A DNA stretch of 64,000 nucleotides from Corynebacterium jeikeium (GTDB lineage: Bacteria > Actinomycetota > Actinomycetes > Mycobacteriales > Mycobacteriaceae). The position numbers and the translations under genes are program-made. Shown here in pieces: positions 35,838 to 41,813 of the stretch. The stretch spans positions 186,001-250,000 of the forward strand of contig CP033784.1 in assembly GCA_003955985.1 (NCBI GenBank). Reading direction: 5' to 3'. How positions within the stretch are numbered: the stretch's first letter is position 1; each line of letters begins with the position of its first letter. The notes under the pieces were generated by a model. The model ran no database searches and had not been told where the DNA came from. It saw nothing but the letters and a program-made list of their open reading frames with translations.

Positions 35838-35859
35838 CTCCCGGAAAAATTCCGGGAGT
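35837..35859. terminator. Hairpin made of an inverted pair of motif 2, after csoR
   Basis: ACTCCCGGAA and TTCCGGGAGT face each other across three A. A perfect 10-bp stem right after the csoR stop, followed by GGGGGG rather than a T run, so termination is plausible but not certain. Confidence 0.6.
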
Positions 35860-36011
35860 GGGGGGCGAAACAGCAGTCGGCAGTCGGCAACCGGAGTTGG
35901 TTGTTGTTGGTTGCACCGATTGCGCGGGAGTGTCGCTTAAATGCCTCGTTTTCCCTGGTAGGGGGCGCGTTTTGGGAAAATGAGGTTTGTTGGGTAGTCT
36001 TTAACGACGTT

Positions 36012-36097
36012 GGAGGATTCGACTAGCGGCCTATGTCACACGCCTGGAACGCGTGCGGGAGTCACATCCCTCGTGGGTTCAAATCCCACATCCTCCG
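36012..36097 (+). tRNA. tRNA-Ser (anticodon GGA)
   Basis: Class II tRNA: acceptor GGAGGAT/ATCCTCC, anticodon stem CACGC/GCGTG with loop CTGGAAC (anticodon GGA, reading UCC/UCU), T loop GTTCAAATC. With the TGA, GCT and CGA genes it completes the serine anticodon set in this window. Confidence 0.95.
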
Positions 36098-36103
36098 CAG
36101 AGT

Positions 36104-36133
36104 GAAAACCCCCGGTTTACGCCGGGGGTTTTC
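36104..36133 (+). terminator. Terminator after tRNA-Ser(GGA)
   Basis: GAAAACCCCCGG and CCGGGGGTTTTC flank TTTACG. Strong stem ending in TTTTCTTG. Confidence 0.88.
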
Positions 36134-36214
36134 TTGTATTTATGCAGGTGAGTGGATTTGCGGGTTAAGTGACAAAAAGTGTGTCCGCTCGGTGTGTCGC
36201 CGGGTGGGCCCTTT

Positions 36215-37465
36215 TTATCTCATGGGCCCTTTCCGGATTCCTATGTTGTGTTGGTATTCGGTTGGGATAGCGTTGTCGTAGAAGGCTGGTCGTCCTGTTT
36301 CGTGGTCGGCTTTGTTGTGGTCTTCTGGGACAAGATCGTTGACTTTGGCGAGTTGATCTTGTCCGTAATTGCACTGCCTGGCGATCTTTAGCGGGTCGTC
36401 AGGCAGTTGCGTTTTCGAGTGCAGGTACCACTCGAGCATTTTTCGTTGGCGTTCCCCGGACCTGCCGCGATGCGCGTCGGCGATGCGTTTGAGCTGGGCG
36501 TTGACGCCGCCTTCCAGACTGTTGGTTGTTGATGCCCAGCGCTGTGGTTCGAGTGCTTCTGGTGGTGGCTGCAGGTAGGTAAACAGCCAGTTATTGCGCG
36601 ATAGGTGCAGCAGTGAGTTGTATGCCTTGCGAACTCGCAGGTGGGTCCATTCCCACTGGTTGTTGAGGGTGCGGCGTTCTTTGGGGAGGGGTGTTTTTTC
36701 GTTGAGGAATGCTTTGAATACCTGTCCGAAGTCATGCAGGCGCAGCGTCCACTCCCGTGCCTGGTCGAGTGTGGTGATACGGGTCAGTTTCAACGCCAGG
36801 GCGTAGATAGCTTTGCCTGCGTCGGTGCGTGGACGGCTGGTGGTGTAGCGACGGACCACGCGTTGGGCATGGACAAGGCAGCGTTGGATGCGGGTGGTTG
36901 GCCAGCAGGTTTTGATTGCTGAGTAGGCGCCTTGGCCACCGTCGAGGACAACGCATAGTGGTGGGGCGATGTTTTTGAGTAGTTGGGTGTAGGCGTGGGC
37001 GGTTTCGCGTTGTGTCCAGTGCCATGCGATGACGTGGTCGTGGCTGGCTGCCACAAGTAAGCAGCCAGCGTCGGTGTAGGTGCCGTCGATGAAGATTTGG
37101 TCGTAGACCCGGTTGGGATCGGGGGTGTTAGGGACATCGATAAGCCACAATGAGGTGAACCGGCGGTCGAGTGTGCGCCGGGAGACATTCAAGGTGTCGG
37201 CCACCTTGGTTAAAGAAGCAGTGCCGGTGACGTAGGTGTGAAACGCTTTGAAATCCCGGGTGTGGGTCTGATCGGGGCGGTGTCGTGTTGTTGAGCATCC
37301 GCAGTCAGGGTTTTTGCATCGCCACCTGGTTGTCCCTTTGGTTGTGGTGCCGTTTTTCTTCATTTGCCCAGCGCATATAGGGCATCGGGGTCTGTTTGGA
37401 GTCACCCAGAAAGACAACCAGGCCCCTGTTACCACATGCAGGAGCCATTCCGGTGGATTGAGCAA
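36215..37465 (-). CDS. IS1249-family transposase, copy B
   Basis: 416 residues from a TTG at 37465, the codon that aligns with the GTG start of copy A; both then read N-P-P-E-W. A longer frame to 37528 exists but runs through the conserved hairpin and is less likely. Same zinc ribbon (CPICAGQMKKNG, CKNPDCG), helix-turn-helix (LTKVADTLNVSRRTLDRRF) and DDE core (QIFIDGTYTDAGCLLVAASH) as copy A. Intact. Confidence 0.9.
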   Translation of the reverse strand: MLNPPEWLLHVVTGAWLSFWVTPNRPRCPICAGQMKKNGTTTKGTTRWRCKNPDCGCSTTRHRPDQTHTRDFKAFHTYVTGTASLTKVADTLNVSRRTLDRRFTSLWLIDVPNTPDPNRVYDQIFIDGTYTDAGCLLVAASHDHVIAWHWTQRETAHAYTQLLKNIAPPLCVVLDGGQGAYSAIKTCWPTTRIQRCLVHAQRVVRRYTTSRPRTDAGKAIYALALKLTRITTLDQAREWTLRLHDFGQVFKAFLNEKTPLPKERRTLNNQWEWTHLRVRKAYNSLLHLSRNNWLFTYLQPPPEALEPQRWASTTNSLEGGVNAQLKRIADAHRGRSGERQRKMLEWYLHSKTQLPDDPLKIARQCNYGQDQLAKVNDLVPEDHNKADHETGRPAFYDNAIPTEYQHNIGIRKGPMR

Positions 37466-37468
37466 GAA

Positions 37469-37507
37469 ACGGGCCTGAATAAGGTCTGGAACCTTATATA
37501 AGCCCGT
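37469..37507 (-). promoter_or_regulatory. Hairpin before the transposase start, IS copy B
   Basis: ACGGGCCTGAATAAGGT (37469-37485) pairs with ACCTTATATAAGCCCGT (37491-37507), about 14 of 17 pairs including one wobble. Same place relative to the start as in copy A, different bases in the stem. Confidence 0.55.
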
Positions 37508-37745
37508 TTTATGCGGCCTGACCAGCAAATAGGCTGAAAATCAGACACACTTTTTGTCACTTAACCCGGATTTGCAGTGTATGCCGGGGGCTGCGGGGAG
37601 GCGGGGAACTGTCATGAATGCTGTCACGAAACTGGTGACGAATCCGTGGTGGCAGTGCGCTGATTAGTGTGGCAGTTCTTCGCTGAACGGTGCGGCGAGC
37701 GCTAGCAGTGTGACTTTTTGCCTGGGCCTGTAGTAGGCTGTCTTC

Positions 37746-37837
37746 ACGGATCCCATGTGGCGTCCATCTCGTGAACTCCCCCAGGGCAGGAATGCAGCAA
37801 GGGTCAGCGAGCTCTGACGGGTGCGTGGGGTCCCCTT
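37746..37837 (+). ncRNA. ffs: 4.5S-type signal recognition particle RNA
   Basis: The conserved domain IV core is present (CAGGGCAGGAATGCAGCAAG followed by GTCAGC). The outer stem GGATCCCATG (37748-37757) pairs with CGTGGGGTCC (37824-37833), and a T7 run follows as terminator. Small bacterial form, about 90 bases. Ends are approximate. Confidence 0.92.
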
Positions 37838-37844
37838 TTTTTAT

Positions 37845-38040
37845 CCCCGGCGTTCTTCTGGCACTTATGGCTAGGTTTCGGGCACTTATCGGCGGTTTCC
37901 TGTGACCTATCGATGTTTTTTCGGCACTTATCCCCGCGATATTGGCCAGGCCATTTCACCTATCGATGAGCTATTCACTTATGGCCACGCTGCAGCGCAT
38001 CGATAGGTGAATACCTTGGCCACAAGTGGTCGCGTTCGCT
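37845..38040. repeat. Intergenic repeat, copy 3
   Basis: Starts near CACTTATGGCTAGG (37860), then CACTTATCGGCGG, ACCTATCGATG, GAGCTATTCACTTATGGCC and CATCGATAGGTGAATACC (ending near 38015). Shares the dyad core with copies 1 and 2. Lies right after the SRP RNA terminator and before the SulP gene. Confidence 0.78.
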
Positions 38041-38060
38041 GGTCTGGAAGAATACTGTGC

Positions 38061-39626
38061 ATGAGCGATGCAGACGACACGCGAGTACCACCACAGACAA
38101 CACGAGAACCGCTAGAAACACCAGAACCACCCGAAACCCGAGAAACCCCAGCCCCAATGGGCGTGTGGGACTCCTTCCGGTTCGCAGTTTCTTCACCGAA
38201 GCGCCTGCGCACCGAGCTGCTGGCCGGTGCTGCGGTGTCGTTCGCGCTGATCCCCGAGGTCATTTCGTTTTCCATCTTGGCGGGCGTGGACCCGGCGGTG
38301 GGGCTGTTTAGCTCGGTGATTATGGCCATCGTGATTGCCTTTACGGGTGGTCGCCCGGCCATGATTACTGCTGCCGCTGGTTCGGTTGCGCTCGTCGTCG
38401 CGCCGTTGTCGCGGACGTACGGGATGGATTACCTCATTCCAACGGTGCTGCTCGCGGGTGTGTTGCAGATTGCTTTTGCGGCGCTGGGTATCGCTAAGCT
38501 GCAGCGTTTCATTCCGCGCGCGGTCATGATTGGCTTTGTTAACGCGCTGGGTATCCTCATTTTCACTGCGCAGCTCGAGCATCTCATCGATGTGCCCTGG
38601 TTGGTGTATCCGCTGGTCGCTCTGGGTATTGCGATTATGGTGTTCCTGCCCCGCGTGTTCACCGCGATTCCGGCTCCGCTGGTAACGGTGATCGTCGTCA
38701 CGCTTGTTGCGGTGTTGGCGAATTGGCGCGTGCCGAACGTGAGCGATATGGGCGAGCTTCCGGAATCCCTCCCGCAGCTGCTGATCCCGAATGTGCCCCT
38801 GACCTGGGAGACTCTGCAGCTGATTGCGCCGTATTCGGTGGGCGTGGCGATTGTCGGCATCATGGAATCGCTGATGACGGCGAAGCTCGTGGACGACATC
38901 ACCGACACGCATTCGGACAAGACCCGCGAGACGTGGGGGCTGGGTGTGGCGAACATCGCGGGCGGTTTCTTCGGCGGTATCGCTGGCTGCGCGATGATTG
39001 GTCAGACGATGGTGGGTGTGAAGGAATCGTCGGGACGCACTCGCTTGACGACGCTCTTTTCCGGTGTCTTCCTGCTCATTCTGGTCCTTCTGCTCAGTTC
39101 TGCAGTTGGAGTGATTCCGATGGCGGCGCTGGTTGCGGTGATGGTCGTGGTGTCGGTGGACACGGTCGATTGGCGCTCGATTTCCCCGCGGACGTTGCGC
39201 CTGATGCCGCGTTCGGAGACGGCGGTGATGCTGGTGACGGTCATCGCCACGCTGGCGACGGATAACCTCGCCATCGGGGTGATTTTGGGTGTGGTCGTGG
39301 CGTCGCTGATGTTCGCGCGCCGTGTCGCTCACCTGGTCAGGATTGAAGTGCTTGACGACGATCCCAGCGCCCACTTCCGGACGTACAAGGTGCGGGGTCA
39401 GTTGTTCTTCGCCTCCAGTAACGACCTGGTGTACCAATTCGACTACACCGATCCTGCGCAGCGGATTGTCATCGATATGTCGGAGGCTGAGATTTGGGAT
39501 GCCTCCACGGTGGCGGCGTTAGATTCCGTGAGGGTCAAGTTTGCTGACCGGGGCAAAGAGGTAGAGATTATCGGCTTGGAGGGGCCGAGTAAGCAGCGTC
39601 TGGATGCGCTGTCGGGGAAGTTGTAG
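38061..39626 (+). CDS. SulP family anion transporter with C-terminal STAS domain
   Basis: 521 residues from the ATG at 38061 (MSDADDTRVPPQ). The cytoplasmic lead is Pro/Glu/Thr-rich. SulP family core with about 10-12 helices, beginning LAGAAVSFALIPEVISFSILAGVDPAVGLFSS, the sequence family of sulfate/bicarbonate/dicarboxylate carriers. The STAS domain occupies the last 110 residues (TYKVRGQLFFASSNDLVYQF to IDMSEAEIWDASTVAALDSV). Substrate not predictable. The 5' gap contains the intergenic repeat copy 3. Confidence 0.9.
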   Translation: MSDADDTRVPPQTTREPLETPEPPETRETPAPMGVWDSFRFAVSSPKRLRTELLAGAAVSFALIPEVISFSILAGVDPAVGLFSSVIMAIVIAFTGGRPAMITAAAGSVALVVAPLSRTYGMDYLIPTVLLAGVLQIAFAALGIAKLQRFIPRAVMIGFVNALGILIFTAQLEHLIDVPWLVYPLVALGIAIMVFLPRVFTAIPAPLVTVIVVTLVAVLANWRVPNVSDMGELPESLPQLLIPNVPLTWETLQLIAPYSVGVAIVGIMESLMTAKLVDDITDTHSDKTRETWGLGVANIAGGFFGGIAGCAMIGQTMVGVKESSGRTRLTTLFSGVFLLILVLLLSSAVGVIPMAALVAVMVVVSVDTVDWRSISPRTLRLMPRSETAVMLVTVIATLATDNLAIGVILGVVVASLMFARRVAHLVRIEVLDDDPSAHFRTYKVRGQLFFASSNDLVYQFDYTDPAQRIVIDMSEAEIWDASTVAALDSVRVKFADRGKEVEIIGLEGPSKQRLDALSGKL

Positions 39627-39751
39627 AAATCCCAATCCGGGGTATGCCTTACACTTGGTTGCAAAGCCGGATGCGGCGCGGGGAAAAAGCTTTCCGTGCC
39701 AGTTTTGTCAGGTTTTAACTTATGTCCGATACCTGGGAGGGTGCGTACACC

Positions 39752-41023
39752 ATGGCCGTGGATTCCTTCGATGTTCAGCAGTTGGCGGCACACAAGGATG
39801 AGTTTGCGAAGGCATATGAGGAACTGAAGTCCCGTAACCTCGCACTGAATTTGACTCGTGGTAAGCCGTCGTCGGAACAGCTTGATTTCGCAAACGCCCT
39901 GCTGGGTCTCCCGGCGCCGGATTACATTTCGGCTTCTGGGGAGGATGTCCGCAATTACGGCAACGCCAAGGGCATTACTGATATCCGCGCTATCTGGGCG
40001 GAACTGATGGATCTGCCGGTGGAAAACGTCCTGGCGCAGGATGCTTCCAGCCTGAACATCCAGTTTGACCTGATTTCGTGGGCCATGCAGTTCGGCAACG
40101 TGGACTCGGAGCGCCCGTGGAACGAGGAGCCGGTGCTGAAGTGGCTGTGCCCGGTTCCGGGGTATGACCGGCACTTTGCTATCACGCAGCACTTCGGCAT
40201 TGAAATGATTCAGGTGCCGTTGAACGAAGACGGTCCGGATATGGATGTCGTGGAGAAGCTGGTTGCCTCCGACCCGCAGATTAAGGGCATGTGGAATGTC
40301 CCGATGTTCTCGAATCCGACGGGTGTGACCTACAGCGCTGAGGTCTGCCGCCGTCTGGTTGAAATGGAGACCGCCGCTCCGGATTTCCGTCTGATGTGGG
40401 ATAACGCCTACATGGTTCACACGCTGACGGATGAGTTCCCGGAGATTCACAACGTCATTAAGTGGGCGGAAGAGGCCGGTAACCCGAACCGCGTGTGGGC
40501 ATTCGGCTCGACCTCGAAGATTACCTTCGCAGGCGCTGGTATTGCTTTCTACGCTTCCTCGGACGCCAACTTGGAGGATTACCTCAAGCACGCTGGTATC
40601 CGCGGCATTGGCCCGAACAAGGTCAACCAGTTGGCTCACGCCAAGTTCTTCGGTGACGCGGAGGGCGTGCGTGAGCAGATGCGTCGTCATGCAGGTTCGC
40701 TGGCTCCGAAGTTTGAGAAGGTTCTGCAGATTCTGGATGAGCGCCTGTCGGAGTACGGCGTGGCAGAGTGGTCGAAGCCGACCGGCGGTTACTTCATCAA
40801 CCTCGACGTGGTCGATGGCACTGCTCGTCGCGTGGTGGAGCTGGCCAAGGATGCCGGCATTGCGCTGACCGGTTCTGGTTCTTCCTTCCCGCTGAAGCAG
40901 GATCCGAATAATCGCAATATCCGCCTGGCACCGTCGCTGCCTCCGATGGAGGAGCTCGAGGTTGCTATGGATGGCGTCGCTACCTGTGTGCTGCTCGCCG
41001 CCGCTGAGAAGGCGACTGCGTAG
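39752..41023 (+). CDS. aspT: Aspartate aminotransferase, subgroup Ic type
   Basis: 423 residues from the ATG at 39752, which has GGGAGG upstream; an in-frame ATG at 39722 would add ten residues. It contains LNLTRGKPSSEQLDF, DVRNYGNAKGI, CPVPGYDRHF, MFSNPTGVTYS, DNAYMVHTLTDEFPE, STSKITFAGAGI (PLP Lys) and NIRLAPSLPPMEELE. It closely resembles the C. glutamicum aspartate aminotransferase AspT, which supplies aspartate for the lysine/threonine route used by lysC and asd at the other end of the window. Upstream of dnaX as in other corynebacteria. Confidence 0.93.
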   Translation: MAVDSFDVQQLAAHKDEFAKAYEELKSRNLALNLTRGKPSSEQLDFANALLGLPAPDYISASGEDVRNYGNAKGITDIRAIWAELMDLPVENVLAQDASSLNIQFDLISWAMQFGNVDSERPWNEEPVLKWLCPVPGYDRHFAITQHFGIEMIQVPLNEDGPDMDVVEKLVASDPQIKGMWNVPMFSNPTGVTYSAEVCRRLVEMETAAPDFRLMWDNAYMVHTLTDEFPEIHNVIKWAEEAGNPNRVWAFGSTSKITFAGAGIAFYASSDANLEDYLKHAGIRGIGPNKVNQLAHAKFFGDAEGVREQMRRHAGSLAPKFEKVLQILDERLSEYGVAEWSKPTGGYFINLDVVDGTARRVVELAKDAGIALTGSGSSFPLKQDPNNRNIRLAPSLPPMEELEVAMDGVATCVLLAAAEKATA

Positions 41024-41057
41024 GCCAAGTAAGCCAGGTAGGTCGGGATAGGACTAT

Positions 41058-41783
41058 ATGAACTTCGAAGAGACGAAGTTTTGGATCTCCGGGCTTTTCC
41101 CCGGAGAACCCCAGGTCGGCGAGTATGTGACGGAGCTGCCGGCCAGTGGTCGGCACGGGCAGGAACACGATTCGGCTCCGCTTCGGGTCGCTGAGTTCTC
41201 GCTTTACGACGGGCCGGACGGCCAAGCGAACGAGCGTCGTCCGGAAACGGCAGCCGCCACCGTGGAGTTGGGCCGCAACTACTGTGGCCTGACCGGCGCA
41301 GCAAAGACGGATATCCGCGTGGAGCTCTTCTCCGTCGCATACGCTGATTTTCCCGTGGCCACCATGGTCGCGGCCGCGGGAGCGCTGGTGGAGGAAGAGC
41401 CGGAGTTCCTGTCGCCAATTCCGGGCCGTGTCATTCCGAATGCGGTGCGGCTGGCGGCCGATCAGGTGGCCGAGGTAGGGGAGTCGTCGTCAAGCACTGC
41501 CTTTACCGTGGCGCACGTGCTGTGCACGGTGCCGTACGTGTGGAGCGACGGGGTGCCGAATGTGTCCGAGATGCCGGGCAAGATCAGCCTGCATGAGGGT
41601 GATGTGGAGTCCCCGCAGGGACGCATGACCACGATGACGCAACTGGTGCCAATTACGGATGCGGAGCTGGTGTTTTATGAGCAGCAGGGGCCGCAGGCGC
41701 TGATGCAGAAGTTGGCCGAAGTAGATGCTGACCTGCGGGATTGGTGCCGTGAGTCGGTTGTTTCCCAGGAGGGTTCGAACTAG
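41058..41783 (+). CDS. Hypothetical protein, possible suppressor-of-fused-like domain
   Basis: 241 residues, soluble. Central strands ATVELGRNYCGLTGAAKTDIRVELFSVAY, then a segment ending MTQLVPITDAELVFYEQQGPQALMQKLAEV, whose LVPI-x3-EL pattern is reminiscent of bacterial SUFU-domain proteins. Weak resemblance; treat the family name as tentative. It is placed between aspT and dnaX as in other Corynebacterium. One 11-mer motif reads Ser-Leu-Tyr-Asp and another Ser-Ser-Ser. Confidence 0.6.
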   Translation: MNFEETKFWISGLFPGEPQVGEYVTELPASGRHGQEHDSAPLRVAEFSLYDGPDGQANERRPETAAATVELGRNYCGLTGAAKTDIRVELFSVAYADFPVATMVAAAGALVEEEPEFLSPIPGRVIPNAVRLAADQVAEVGESSSSTAFTVAHVLCTVPYVWSDGVPNVSEMPGKISLHEGDVESPQGRMTTMTQLVPITDAELVFYEQQGPQALMQKLAEVDADLRDWCRESVVSQEGSN

Positions 41784-41813
41784 CCGATCCGGGGTGGAAG
41801 GTAGGCTGAGCAC

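Larger units (their letters stand above)
29879..35933. repeat. Local cluster of the motif CGGGAGTG (extended AATTCCGGGAGTGGGG)
   Basis: Nineteen exact CGGGAGTG or CACTCCCG sites in 6.1 kb, for example near 30361, 30471, 30922, 31673, 31911, 32574, 34036, 34072, 34355, 34662, 34789, 34857, 34963, 35061 and 35853. Elsewhere only five were seen (17203, 46080, 47296, 47650, 54321). Sites fall in several frames, both strands and gaps. Confidence 0.85.
36162..37567. mobile_element. IS1249-type insertion sequence, copy B
   Basis: 1406 bp. Terminal inverted repeats begin GGGTTAAGTGACAAAAAGTG at 36162 and mirror this at 37545-37567. The 8-bp GGATTTGC is duplicated on both sides (36154-36161 and 37568-37575). 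Copy B differs from copy A in the inverted repeat (GTGAC for GTAGC) and in scattered positions, so the two are not one recent duplication. Confidence 0.95.

Noticed and set aside
36215..37528. Longer start (TTG 37528) for transposase B
   Set aside because: Would translate through the conserved hairpin and has no counterpart in copy A; the TTG at 37465 aligns with the GTG of copy A.
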